Assembly: GCA_012656075.1 (NCBI GenBank)
Contig: JAAKBF010000252.1
Coordinates: forward strand, 186,001-250,000
Origin: Phytophthora hibernalis
Lineage: Eukaryota; Oomycota; Peronosporomycetes; Peronosporales; Peronosporaceae
Length of the DNA stretch: 64,000 bases
Reading direction: 5' to 3'
In this document: positions 53,700-64,000 of the stretch, in pieces
How positions within the stretch are numbered: the first letter of the stretch is position 1
Layout of the letters: each line of letters opens with the position of its first letter
Translations under genes and position numbers: made by a program
Notes under the pieces: generated by a model
Seen by the model: only the letters and a program-made list of their open reading frames with translations
Told to the model about the DNA's origin: nothing
Database searches by the model: none

Positions 53700-54567
53700 T
53701 GGTCTTGGGGCTGGGGTGCGCTTCTTTCCAAGTGGCGAGGAGCACCTTTCCTCGGGGCTTTTGCGTTGTGTTTGCGGGTTCGAGGGGGCTTGTTTTGTTT
53801 GGTTTGGCCTCGCTCTCAGAACTCAGGGCATGTTTTTAGCCAGTAGGAATGACGTGTGAGAGGGGTTTCGACCAATCAGATGGCGTTGTACTTGGATTCC
53901 CTCGGAACTGACTCCGTGAAAGCTTAGTGCTGCTGGATCAGCGCTTTTGACAAAAGTTTTGTGTGTGTCTATGTGTGTGCCTTTCCTAGTGCTGGGTGAG
54001 GTCACAGCGCGGAAGACCCTTCCTCACCGCAACTGGCCTCATGCAGGCGACGAACTCCGATGTTGGAAAGCGCTCGCCATCAACTCAAATATTAGCGGCT
54101 TTCCAGCGAGCCTAAGTAGCAAAGTGCCGTCGCTGTCAGTTGCCGGTACAGGTACATGCACATTTCGCAGCAGGGCACGAGCTCATGTTGAAGTGGTAGA
54201 CAGCTTCTCCGCCATCTGATCGCACACTGCGCTCAACTGAACCCAGTCAGCACCGACCCGATTCTGACATCGACTACCAGATGCGTCCGATAACCGGAGT
54301 GAATAAGACGCGGCCAAGTGGTGGTTCGATGCTCTCGTAGCCTACGAGTTGTAGCTGTGATCAAGGGCTCCATGGCCTGAAGACGCTTGACCCATATGCT
54401 ACGACCATCGGAGTACGCACGGTATCAGGCGGATTACATGGTCACCACTGATTTCAGCGGTCGCAAAGCCTACATGCAAAGCGGGAAAAAGGCAACAACC
54501 GCAGCGGAAGCTTCTCCAAACAGCACTGATTCCATCGGTACCGACAATAAATATTGTTCGCGCAACC
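53700..54567. other. intergenic region
   Basis: Between the MAP kinase start and the coiled-coil gene end. Open frames at 53947-54219 and 54387-54560 (plus) show no family and no splice-supported extension. Confidence 0.4.
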
Positions 54568-54984
54568 TCAGAAGTTCGCGGCGTCTTGCGCCAAAAAGGC
54601 GTCCAGGTCCTCCATGTTGTCGTCCAGCGTCTCGATCGCGTTCTCTCGGCGTCGTGCTGCGTCCTCCGCCTTCGCCGTCGCCTCCTTCTCCTCGCGTTCA
54701 CGATTTGCCTCAGCCGCTGCGAGTCGCTCCCGCTCCTTCTCCTGCAGCTGCAACATGCGCGCGGTGGCAGCGCCGGCGTCGCGTCGGTCGGTTTGGCGCT
54801 GCAGTCGTCGCTGCTGCTGCTCTAGTTGCTTGCGGTCGTGTGCCAGCTGCAGCAGTCGCTCCTGCGTCTGTGTCTTCAGCGTCTGCACCTGCCGAAGCTC
54901 CTCTTCCAGGTCCAGCAGCAGCTGCTCCTCCTCGTACTCCTCGTCCGTCAGAAAGCGGCGCTTTGCCGCTGGAGCCGGAGCCAT
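54568..54984 (-). CDS. small coiled-coil protein
   Basis: 138 residues, MAPAPAAKRRFLTDEEYEEEQLLLDLEEELRQVQ..., almost wholly predicted helix with heptad-like Leu spacing (LLQLAHDRKQLEQQQRRLQRQ, MLQLQEKERERLAAAEANREREEKEA). It ends ETLDDNMEDLDAFLAQDAANF. No catalytic domain and no signal peptide. It is divergent from the WW/FF gene (141 bp between starts). The charged composition also opens long antisense frames, which I regard as shadows. I do not recognise the family. Confidence 0.65.
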   Translation of the reverse strand: MAPAPAAKRRFLTDEEYEEEQLLLDLEEELRQVQTLKTQTQERLLQLAHDRKQLEQQQRRLQRQTDRRDAGAATARMLQLQEKERERLAAAEANREREEKEATAKAEDAARRRENAIETLDDNMEDLDAFLAQDAANF

Positions 54985-55125
54985 CGAAGTTGAGCTTCTC
55001 GTCTGATTCTGGTCGGCATTATTGGCTGGAGCTGATTCAGTTTATGTGCGCCACAAGACGCTTCAGCCTGTGTGCACCACACCCTTTACAGCTGTGTACA
55101 TCACATAAAGTGCATTTTGAAGACG

Positions 55126-56636
55126 ATGGAGGAGCTGACGGCGGAGCAGAAGCTGTACTGGCTCAATGCTCTGCAGGTGGTGGACGACTGGTCTGTGCAC
55201 GACGACGGCGACGGGAGGATCTTCTACTACGACCGCAAGACGGATACGTCCCGGTGGGAGGTGCCGGAGGACCTCGCGTCGCTTGAAACCGCCTTCATGA
55301 TGAAGCTCATGGTGCAGAACGCCGTGGCTCGTTCCGATCCGTGGACAGCACATGACGCCGGCAATGGGACGCTGTACTATTTCAACTCGAAGACACGCGA
55401 GTCGGCGTGGGAGCGGCCCAGTGAGTGGGGACAGATCGAGGCGGAGGCTGCAGTACAACGTGAAAAGGAGCAAATAGCAGAAATGACAGCTAGAGAAGTG
55501 CCAGAGGTGGAGAAAGTGGTGAAGAAAGAGAAGAAGAAGCACAAAAAGCCCAAGACGAAGCGCGAGGTAGCTGAGAAGGAGAAAGTAAAGGAGGAGGAAG
55601 ATGTTGAAGAGGAAGAGCCGTTGACAGCGGAGGAATTGGAGGCGGAAAAGGAGCGCGAGGAGCGTGAGCAAAAACGCACCGAGCAGTTCCGTGCCATGCT
55701 GCGTGACAAGAACATTATGCCGTTCTGCAAGTGGTCAGTGGCACTGCCGCAGATTGCTGGAGACCCGCGGTTTATGGGCGTGCCGACGATGGACGAGCGA
55801 CGCGCGATTTTTGAGCATTTCATCGAGCACCGTCGAGAGGATCTCAAGGCGGAGAAGAAAAACAAATTGAAACAAGCGAAGCAACTCTTTACGCAGTTGC
55901 TGCGTGAGCAATTCCAGCTCGACTCGTGGGCGCCCAACACTACGCTGAGCGTTTTTATTTCGACTCTGGAAGGTAGTCTTGAGTCTGGGAGGTACAAGCA
56001 GATTCAAGACGATGCTCTTGCGTTCTTGACAGTGTCCGCCCAGGAAAAGACTTATGCCAAGGCGGTTGCAGAATACAAGTCCGAAGCACTCAAGCGTGAC
56101 GGAGCGCAACTACGTCTGACTAAGTTTCTTGAGGAAAAATGTCTGCGCAAGATAAGCTGGCGACGCGATGGGAGAGTGACGAGACTCAAGAGCTGGTGCG
56201 TGCATTTTACAGTTCCGCGGCTTCAGGCGGTGAGCCTGCAGCACTGCTGTCCGCACACAAACAAAAGCTGGTCTTTGATGAGTGTGTAGCACGAATGGCA
56301 CGCACTACTACTGGTGTTCAAGAAGAAGTCAATGGAAAGGAACCGGAGCGCTTACATTCAAGACGTTATTCGCCAGCGCGAGGGCGGGAAGAATCAAGGG
56401 AGTACGTACCGAGTTCACGACGAGAGTCACGCCATTCACACCATGATCGCCGTCGGTCTCGCTCTCGCCGTAGACGCAGTCGTAGCGACAGCCGATCACC
56501 GTCGCGTGGTCGTGAGAGGAGCCATCGCACTCGTCGACGTTCAGTATCGGCGTCACCATCGCGTTCACGTTCGCGCTCGACTCGGAGGTCTTCTCGACAC
56601 CGTCACTCCAGATCTTGCTCACGTACGCGCCGGTAG
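55126..56636 (+). CDS. WW/FF-domain splicing protein (PRP40/TCERG1-like) with RS tail, one frameshift
   Basis: Start MEELTAEQKLYWLNALQVV. One base restored in the A-run at 56135-56139 gives 503 residues. WW domain 1 reads DDWSVHDDGDGRIFYYDRKTDTSRWEVP (about 20-48). WW domain 2 reads DPWTAHDAGNGTLYYFNSKTRESAWERP (about 70-98). A Lys/Glu-rich helix follows. FF domain 1 reads EQFRAMLRDKNIMPFCKWSVALPQIAGDPRFMGVPTMDERRAIFEHFIEHR (about 185-235), FF domain 2 KQLFTQLLREQFQLDSWAPNTTLSVFISTL (about 248-300). Past the run the frame continues as MSAQDKLATRWESDETQELVRAFYSS and ends in an Arg/Ser tail (SRSRSTRRSSRHRHSRS). PRP40-type proteins bridge splice sites; TCERG1 couples splicing to transcription. 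WW-WW-FF fits PRP40; the RS tail is extra. Confidence 0.85.
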
Positions 56637-56756
56637 ATTTCTCCTACTACTGAACAAACAACAACAAATGTCTGCCAAAATGCAGTTCAGGTTGCCAAGG
56701 CGTCGTGTAATTGAACGAGTATTGACATTTCCAAAACTTATTGCTACCTGCTGAGT

Positions 56757-59246
56757 CTAAAAGATGTTCTTCTTGGGCGCTGAGTCTGGCAGCGGAGAGA
56801 AATCCACGGTTCGAAGCACATACTTTGGCTCGTCAACGATCTTCATAACTGCCTGGACGCCGTAATCAAGCGGCACCGAGTAGATGCCATCGATGTTGAC
56901 CTGCATATCCCACCCAAGGGATCGCATAGATACTCGGCGAGCTTTGCCCCTACAAACAGAGATAGTAACATGAGCACGCTTGCACACACGTGAAAATCGC
57001 CGTAAGAGAACTAACCGTCTAAACCGGATATCACCGAACGTAGCATTAATAATCGGCTCACGCACGATGTAGCCCATGTCCCGCGAGTCTTCCGGGAAAA
57101 CATTCTGCTTGTTTATACTGAATATGGAAACACAACAATATATCAGCCACATACCCCACAAATACTTTGTAGTCCAGAGAAAAACTTACGATTCCGTCAG
57201 CTCTGTCACCGTCTCATTCGTGTGTGTGTGGTTCATCGCGCTAAGGACGTTTGCAACCTGCTCTCGATAGACTTGGCACTGTTAGGACATACGCGCGTTA
57301 GTTATGACAGATACAAACCACGCTGAAAGGTCCACGTGCTATCCTCGACTTACCGCGCTCGAATACCATGCACTTGAACCTGTTCCTGTGCACATGAGAA
57401 TGCCACTGCTGCGGTGGGATTCACGCTGGTGCTGATCGATACCGATATTGTAGTGAGATGGGCGAGACGCATCGCTTTCCGCGATGAACACTTCATTCAG
57501 CGCATACCGAGGAGTTCATACCAGTAGCCATCCTGGTTCACCATTCCGACACGAATACGCTGGCGCAGCCGCCACTTGAAGTCTCCCTCCAGCAGGCGGT
57601 CCAGTGCCGTACAAAATCGGTGGGTGACATTATCCACCTTGTAGCAGCATAGGTTTCCTTCACTCCGCTTGGGGTCTGTGTTCAAACCGGCCACAGGGGT
57701 CGGAGTGTTTACAAAGCTTGCAGTCTTTAGGAACGTGCCATCACCACCTGCGGAAAATATCATGTCGGTTCCGTCCACTGACTCATGCGTAAGTTGGTTT
57801 GCTGAGACGACCTTCACCTCGATGTCGCGCTCTTTAAAACTGTATCATTAAACAAATCAAGTCAGACGTCGAAGCACAAGGAGCGCACGCAGATTAAAAC
57901 AAGAGCTGTACCTGCTGGTGATTTCGTCTACAGCTTCGACGTGATGCTCATGACTCGCTTTCAACCGGTCATGCACAAAGCCTCGCATCGACATCTGCTT
58001 CCTCAGCGCTTCACTGAATAGCGAGCATCACAATATAATTCGCAGCCACAACGGTCAGTAATGTAAGCAGACAAAGAGGCAAACCACGCCAAACTTACCC
58101 CGTGTTGCCGTATAACTCAGCTTCGTGCTGGAAGCGAGACGTCTTTTTCACCACGACCACCTTCTTCAAGTTCAGCATGGGCTTTCCAGGGATCAAAAGC
58201 GGCGTTTGGCGCTCTTCCTTCTTGGACGAAGTAGCAGCAGTCGCGACAATTCCTTCCGTGGCAGAAGACGCCTGGCTCAAGCTCGTCGAATGCGCCAACA
58301 CATCCGAGTTCATATCAGCAACGGTTAACGTCTTGGCGCCGTTATACGTCTTCTCAAGATACTCCTCCGAGATGATCATTCGTGGAACGCGTTCAGCAGT
58401 AGCGAGCAGCAGCTCATTATCGTATACAGGTCGGTCGATCTTCATCCATCCCTTGGGACTGAGCTTCTCGTTCCACGGACACACAGACCGCACGTGTGTG
58501 AAGAACGGGGCCATGTCACCCGTCTGCGGGTCCTTCCTGGTATAGTGCAGGATGTGGCCATTGTGGATCTGGTCCACCATACGTCCCGACTCCTGCAGCT
58601 CAATGAACGTATCCTGGGACATTCTCTCGAGTCGCGTGCGCATGGCCCAGATCACTTCTCCATGAGCCACCACAATTGCCCGTTTATCATGACACTCGTG
58701 GTTCAAAATACCCAGCAATCTGTCTGCCCGTTGAGCCACAGCAGCCAGTGACTCGCCTCCAGGTGGAGCATAGTAGAACCGGTTGAGTTCTCGACGCTTG
58801 AGCTCGTCCTGCATCTTCACAAAGCGCTCCTGTTCACTCATGAGGTCCATGGCACCCCAGTCTCGTTCACGGATGAGCATCTCAGCGTACCAGCGCGAGT
58901 CGGGCAGCCCCATGCGGCCTGCAGTCTCCATTGCGCGCAGATACTCGGACACGAGGTAGCGGTCGAAGTGCGCCAACTTGTTGCGTTTCAGCCAATCACC
59001 GGCGGCCGCTGCTTGTCGCCGACCGCGGTCCGTGAGCCGCCAATTGGAGCTGTGCCGGTGCTTGAACTCGCCGGCGAAGAGGCTGTGGTCTCCGGCCAGC
59101 GAGCGCTGTCTGGCCACGTTGCCCTCGCTCTCTCCATGGCGGATAAGCACGAGGTCCGAGAGACGAGGGAGGCGGATGCTGGTCGTGCTGATACTGCAGG
59201 AAGTGGGAGGCGTTAGCACCGGAAGACGGCGTGCAGTTCGCAACAT
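56757..59246 (-). CDS. histidine phosphatase (PGAM-like)-NAD kinase fusion, one frameshift
   Basis: Exons (minus) 59246-58099, 58013-57912, 57839-57354, 57278-57190, 57117-57016 and 56949-56757. One T restored near 57506 gives 706 residues. MLRTARRLPVLTPPTSCSIS looks like a mitochondrial signal. Residues 30-310 are a histidine phosphatase: LVLIRHGESEGN (His37), LVSEYLRAMETAGRMG, RERDWGAMD, GGESLAAVAQR, IVVAHGEVIW. In the same exon the NAD kinase starts: LNLKKVVVVKKTSRFQHEAELYG. It continues ALRKQMSMRGFVHDRLKASHEHHVEAV, IFSAGGDGTFLKTASFV, GLNTDPKRSEGNLC, YALNEVFIAESDASRPSHYNI, GILMCTGTGSSAW, the mitochondrial NADK2 type. It would make NADP; the phosphatase substrate is unknown. Domain fusion lies within one exon and is therefore secure. 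Confidence 0.88.
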
Positions 59247-59626
59247 GCTGCAGACGAGTGACGTTCGCAACTGACGGAAGCCTCCGAGATTATAACGCTG
59301 GCTGCCAAACAGGGATGAGCAGATGGGACAGTCTATGTGTGCCACACAGACATGTCAACCAATCACACGACGGGACTCGACGCTGTTGACAACTCGAGCC
59401 TGGCGCCACCAGTTCAAATGGACGTGTCTGCAGACACGTTGTTGTCGTGGTATTTGCAGAGACTTTGCATTGCAGTCGCATGTTGATTGGGGATCGACGA
59501 TCGCAGAGAAATGCAAGGGTTTTGAATTTTTATCGATGACGACGGCTGCGTCGAATGTGCCGGTTTTATGGTACCTTTGCTTCCGGTTTTCTACCGGTAG
59601 CCACTTCAACTTGCGATCTTGCAGGG

Positions 59627-62600
59627 ATGGAAACGCCGCTGGACGCAAGCTACGCGCTGCTGAGCGATGTGAGCGCCCGCAACCGCGAACTGCAGCTACG
59701 TCTCCGCAGCAGTGTGCCGCTGCTATGGACGAACAACGCGCTGGTGATGACGAGCGGCGCGCCAAGGAGACGACGCGGAGGGCTGCAGGCACACGCCAAC
59801 CCGTCAGAGGCGGATCAAATGCTCGTGGCTCTGGACGGGGCCTCGAGTCTGCAGGTCAGTCGACGGTACAAACGCCGCGTGGAGTGGGAGGTGGCGAGAC
59901 GCATCGCACGAGTGGACCGAGAGCTGCAGCAGTATCCTCCAGCGCAGAGGTTCTGGAACCAGAAGAGGAAGGAGACGCCCACGTATCAGCGACGGGTGGT
60001 TGGAGGGGGTGAAAGACGAATTGTAGGTGTGAAGGAGAAGGTTGTGGAGAAGGGGTGTCAGTCGTGGAACGATTGACAAGAAATGGAGTTACGAGAGGAA
60101 CTGGGAGAGAGAAAAGGTTGTGGGAGAAGCCGGAGATGGTCACGGATTATGTGGAGAGGAAGGTGATGAAGCACGTGGGGACGAACCCCGTTCGGTTGCA
60201 GGGGAGGATAAAGAGAACATGAAGCCGAATGCAGCGCCCAAAGCTACGCTTGAGGCGGAAGATTCGCGTTTTCGGGACAATGCTAGTTTGACTAGGCAAT
60301 TACCTGACGTGCTGCAAGGTAATCTGGACGAGGACGAAGATGTGGAAGAAGCTGAAAAAGTTGGAAGCTCGATGGATCCTGCCGAGTCGAGTGAGAACGC
60401 AGTATTGAGTCCACTCAATGATGTAAAACCTGATGATTCTCGGCTACTTTGTAGCTCTCCTGTGGAAAGCGTCAGTGGTGACATGTCTGTGGCGGAAGAA
60501 AGGAGTATCCGTCGAGCACACACTGTCGAGCGTCCGTCATCTTCACTTGGCAGGCAAGTCTTGTCGGAATTTCGTTCAATGCCATCGGTTGCCTCATTTG
60601 GTGCCCGTTCGGTTCTTTCTGCCGGGGGTCTTGGGAACCCTGGGGATTTACGTTTGAACGCCGACGTTCTTCGACGGCTTTTTGGCGACTTGGACACCGA
60701 TAAAGATGGCCATGTGAACCGCATCGAGACGTGCATGGCCCTCCATCGTTTGCAGATTTCTGTGCCGACTACCAAGATTATATCGTTCTTTCGCCATATT
60801 CACTCGTCGTCGGATGGAAAGCGTGTCCGCAGCCGTAACAACCAGCATTTGCCAATGAAAGAGGTGATAAACTACAAGGAGTTCGTAGCCTTTGTTACCG
60901 CTGCCTATGACCAGCAGCAACAGCGAACAGCGCAACGAAGTAGATCTGCCGTTCGAAACCAAGTGAAGAAGGAGGATCACTCCAGGATCCCGGTGTTGAC
61001 CGCACCATCGACCTCTTTGCCGATATTTTCACAACCAAACAGCTCCTCGGCGGTGAAACGACCTGCACGTGCGCCCCCATCACCGATGATAGATCAAGAT
61101 GTCCGAGTTTACGAAGTTGATGATGTTCGTCCTGAGAGAATTGCAGCGTTTGAGGAAAGAGTGATGAAGGAAATTCCGGAATCCTTAGTCAACAGGATCC
61201 TCACTGGCATTCCCAATTCAGAAGCTACTGTTTCAGTAGTGCGGAAAAGCTTAGAATCACTTACTGGAAAAGAAGCAGTCGATGAGCAGCTGGTCTGTCA
61301 AATTACCTTAGAGTTGCTTAGAGAGAGACTACTCAACATTGGAACGTTGAGCAAGGAGGATACGGAGGACGTCACTGGTTTAAGAAAAGCTGCAGCGTAC
61401 TACAATGAACAAATGTTGCTTGGTGATACCGAGACCAACTCCGTCGCTGAAGACTCGATCCACGATGATTTGGTGAATTGGGCAGACATACTTACCGAAG
61501 AGCAAGTGAGTGGCTTAGTGCAGCAGATTTGGAAAGACAGGCAGATGAGCATTTACCAAACACCACTCGAAACTGCAGAGGTCATATGTATCGAGAACCT
61601 AGAAGAACCAACAGATCAAACCGTGAAGTTGGTCGACGAAGCAACAGATACATCCGAACTCTCAGCTATCGCAACTGAAACAGGTGTGCAAGCTTCTGAT
61701 GTGGGGGAGAGTCCATACTTGCATCCCAACTTGAAGTTGCTGTTATTTCTGAGGAAAAGCATGAAGATGCAGCAATCTCTCCCCCAAAGAGTTCCTTCCA
61801 CACACATTTTGCTAGAGCTTTTGAGCCTTCACTGAGAAACGATAACGATTCACACGAATTATTCGACACCGTGACTTCAATTCAGGTTTTGCAGCGTCTT
61901 CGCCAAGAAAGACGTATTCACCAAAGCAAACTTGACGAACAATACATGAAGTCATTTAGTGAAGAACCACTGAAACCTAAGCAAGGGCTAAGGCCCTTAA
62001 TGCATCGCGAGCAAAGCAGTACGAACATTGATTTGATAGGCAGTGAAAGTATGATTTCTTTGGGAGACGAATGCAAATCTCAACGTGAAAACTGGGAGCA
62101 AGGTCACAAACTCGAGAACGAAGCTGGAAAACGAGATATCCTGCTGCCTTTGTCGACAATAGAGCCAGTGTCTCTTATGGAAAAGGTGATGGTGAACAAC
62201 ATCGCGAGCAGTGAAAGCAGTTTGGATGCCCGGAGCAGTGTTTCAGTGATGAGTAGTTTCTTCAGCTCGACATCAGACTATCAGCTCAAGTCAAGCATTT
62301 GCCGAGAGATTGATCGTCACCAGCTTCGCGCTAAATCAATTCGGCGTCGACGTCCACAGCGACAACGAAGATGCTTATCGGTTTCTGGTAGCAGTATCCC
62401 AGATTCCATCTGCAGTGCTGGGCTGTCAGAGGGAGAGCTCTCGCGTGAAGCAGCGCTGGATCTCAGTGATGGCGAGATTTTTGGTGAATGTAAGAGGAAA
62501 TACATTAACCAGAAGAACACAAATTCAAGTATGAGGAAATGCTCGAGTGACGATGGCAGCTTGCTCAACTCGGTAGAATCCGGAGAGCTTCCAGCACTGG

Positions 62601-62799
62601 TGAGTACTACATGTACTTGTCAAGGAACTGTTTGGATTATCTCAAACGTTGTTCTTACGCTTCCGAAAATTCACTTTGCACCTTTTCCCTCGTTCATATG
62701 TAGATGAAAGCTCACTCAAACTTTCGCCGGCAAGTCCTCGCTCAATCGTCCTCGTCGGTCGAACCCGGTGAAGTAGAAGACGGCGCAATTTCCGACTAA
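59627..62799 (+). CDS. EF-hand protein with acidic S-G-E motifs, several frameshifts
   Basis: Exons 59627-62599 and 62704-62799 (GTGAGT / TATGTAG intron). Counting three missing bases (G-runs near 60052, near 60205 and at 61703-61707) gives 1023 residues. METPLDASYALLSDVSARNRELQLRLRSS begins a basic helical region (RRYKRRVEWEVARRIARVDRELQQYPPAQRFW). One EF-hand reads RLFGDLDTDKDGHVNRIETCMALHRLQ (loop D-T-D-K-D-G-H-V-N-R-I-E, near 60690), possibly with a second degenerate hand (INYKEFVAFV). The rest is Ser/Glu-rich, with VLQRLRQERRIHQSKLDEQYMKS and repeated SEGELS, SDGEI, ESGELPAL and EPGEVEDGAISD. Such acidic S-G-E motifs occur in some centrosomal and ciliary proteins, so a basal-body role is possible; that is a guess. 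It ends 36 bp from the convergent gene. Confidence 0.6.
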
Positions 62800-62835
62800 T
62801 CCGGATTGACGGACTGAGTACCTCCACCACACAGC

Positions 62836-63684
62836 TTACAAAGCAAACTCTCCATTACTGCTGCCTCTCTCAACTTCGTCCATGTCTTCCAGCAGGTCAG
62901 CAATACCTTCGTCTGGATTTCCAGACGATGCGCTCGCGTCATTGCCGTCGTCATCATCGCTGAGAATACTTTCGAGTGCTGTTGCAGATCTCAGAGGTGG
63001 TTTTTCCTCCGAATCATTTGAAGCCGCAGGTAGAATCAATCCCTGCGCGCTTTTCGCCTTCTTCGAGATTTTCACCCCAACTTTGGGTGTTTCTTGATAA
63101 GGTGGGCGCTTGGATGGAGTTATCACGCCACCCATGGAAATGATTTTCTGCGCGCTCTGCACGAGCTCTCCACCTGCAAGATTGAGCACGGTGGGAGCTT
63201 TCGCTTCCAGCAGATTATCTCCTTCCGAGAGGAGTTCGAGACTCGTCGGTCCCTGTGAACGACTCGGGGCATTCTTTCCTCGGTCACCTTTTTCTGGCGG
63301 GATTGGCGACGACGTTGGCGCTTGGATTCTTCATTTTCCAAGTGCTGCTTCCACACAGGCTCAATGCCAAATTTCTGCAGGAGTTCTTCTTGTGCATCCT
63401 TCAAGTCGGGCTGCATATGCAGGAAATGATTACCAATTGGTGACAGAGCCCCATGTAGCAAGAAGGTCATAATACCTTTCCGTCCTTTAGCGAGTGGATT
63501 ATGGTTTCCACAGCTTCAGCGCGTGCTTCCAAAGGATCCTGCGATCACCCAAAAACGAATGGCATTAAACTAGAAGTAGCGGTACAGGCAGCTCATATCA
63601 AGAAACCTTTGGGAGATGGATATGCGCGGCCTCGCACTTGGCGATCAGCTCGACGAGCGAGCGCTGCGCTTGGCGAAGATTCAT
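62836..63684 (-). CDS. unrecognised conserved-looking protein, two frameshifts
   Basis: Exons (minus) 63684-63607 and 63538-62836; the 68-bp intron joins HLPK to DPLEARAEAVETIIHSL. Adding one base near 63475 and one near 63272 gives exactly 260 residues. MNLRQAQRSLVELIAKCEAAHIHLPK leads to GIMTFLLHGALSPIGNHFLHMQPDLKDAQEELLQKFGIEPVWKQHLENEESKRQRRRQSRQKKV. Then come LELLSEGDNLLEAKAPTVLNLAGGELVQSAQKIISMGGVITPSKRPPYQETPK and an acidic tail (SDDDDGND, ADLLEDMDEVERG). Basic middle and acidic end suggest a nuclear protein. No domain recognised. Confidence 0.6.
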
Positions 63685-63885
63685 CGTCTTGGATTCTGTT
63701 GAGCAAAGGCAGTTGGTCACAACAAACTGGGACGTGGGCATTCTTCTCTGGTAAATTGATTGCCACTCAACTGTCACGTGAAATGCACAAACTGTTAGCA
63801 AAGCTCCTAATATTCCATTACCGTTCGTTCGTCTGCTTGCCTACGACACCTGACTCATATTTTTCAAATGCATGCTTGGGTCGGC

Positions 63886-64000
63886 TTACTTCGCCACGGG
63901 CAAGGCCTCACCGTCCCCTTCGTACTCGCTCAGTGCGGCCACGAGCCCTTCATTCACGAGCTGGTCGATTTTCGTGGCTACCGACGGGCCCACGTGATCG
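63886..64000 (-). CDS. C-terminal end of a gene running off the window
   Basis: A minus-strand frame enters from the right edge and reads DHVGPSVATKIDQLVNEGLVAALSEYEGDGEALPVAK, stopping at 63886-63888. Too short to name. The frame is open over the whole visible length and the peptide looks like a natural protein end. It lies about 200 bp upstream of the start of the preceding gene and in the same direction. Confidence 0.45.
   Translation of the reverse strand, partial: DHVGPSVATKIDQLVNEGLVAALSEYEGDGEALPVAK

Noticed and set aside
54387..55286. 299-codon plus frame and a 150-codon Ser/Cys-rich frame over the coiled-coil gene
   Set aside because: Antisense of a charged coiled coil; the peptides are Ala/Pro/Ser low complexity with no domain.
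55063..55997. Minus-strand frames of about 200 codons opposite the WW/FF gene
   Set aside because: Leu/Phe/Ser-rich shadows of a Lys/Glu-rich gene.
58095..58099. Stop codon directly after GNTG ending the phosphatase exon
   Set aside because: The TAA is part of the splice donor GTAAGT; the next exon continues the NAD kinase in frame, so the phosphatase is not a separate gene.
1..64000. RXLR or Crinkler effector genes, tRNA or rRNA genes, CRISPR arrays
   Set aside because: I looked for signal peptides followed by RxLR or LFLAK, for tRNA B-box patterns and for regularly spaced repeats and found none that I could support.

Overview
The window comes from an oomycete, most likely a Peronosporales (Phytophthora-like) nucleus. 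Four things point there. Introns are short (about 60-90 bp, GT-AG). Genes are tightly packed and several have the oomycete initiator (TCATTYYNCAWTTT-like) 10-50 bp before the ATG. The protein families are typical: a membrane LRR family, tandem cathepsin X-like proteases, flagellar TOG-array protein. The transposons are those of Phytophthora genomes: Crypton tyrosine recombinase, PIF/Harbinger, MULE, Tc1/mariner, Ty3/gypsy chromovirus and TTAA-inserting MITEs.

The window has two halves. Bases 1 to about 28.3 kb are a transposon graveyard. In order: a Ulp1-like protease relic; a Crypton relic; a Ty3/gypsy integrase relic split by a 289-bp piggyBac-like MITE; a Tc1/mariner relic; a MULE-like relic; a PIF/Harbinger element with TIRs, a 3-bp target duplication and two convergent genes (9186-12115); unclassified repeats; a hAT-like relic; a second TTAA MITE; and a 7.1-kb chromodomain Ty3/gypsy element (19525-26657) whose LTRs are almost identical. 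A 0.95-kb repeat occurs in opposite orientation at 12.2-13.2 kb and 27.3-28.3 kb.

From 28.35 kb the window is gene-dense. Genes in order: CCDC12/Cwf18 splicing factor (+), cyclin H (-), 2-oxoglutarate/Fe(II) oxygenase (+), protein-L-isoaspartate methyltransferase with an unusual tail (-), two tandem cathepsin X-like proteases (-,-), two tandem LCM-family methyltransferases (-,-), a broken and a fuller copy of a protein built of DNA polymerase beta-like helix-hairpin-helix repeats (+,+), a multi-pass membrane LRR protein (-), a Glu-rich basic-tailed protein (-), a four-TOG crescerin/TOGARAM-like protein (-), an atypical MAP kinase (-), a small coiled-coil protein (-), a WW/FF-domain PRP40/TCERG1-like splicing protein (+), a fusion of a histidine phosphatase with a mitochondrial-type NAD kinase (-), an EF-hand protein (+), an unrecognised protein (-) and the end of another gene (-).

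Most genes are unrelated housekeeping genes. Splicing (CCDC12, WW/FF), transcription/cell cycle (cyclin H) and flagellum/microtubule functions (TOG protein, possibly the EF-hand protein) recur. Three families next to the transposon border are tandem pairs. The phosphatase-NAD kinase fusion is the strongest candidate for a new system: one polypeptide could make NADP and might also remove a phosphate.

Many otherwise conserved genes carry single-base shortfalls in homopolymer runs. When one base is restored at each, every rebuilt gene has a length divisible by three. I read most of these as sequencing or assembly errors rather than decay, and give gene spans and exon borders on that basis.
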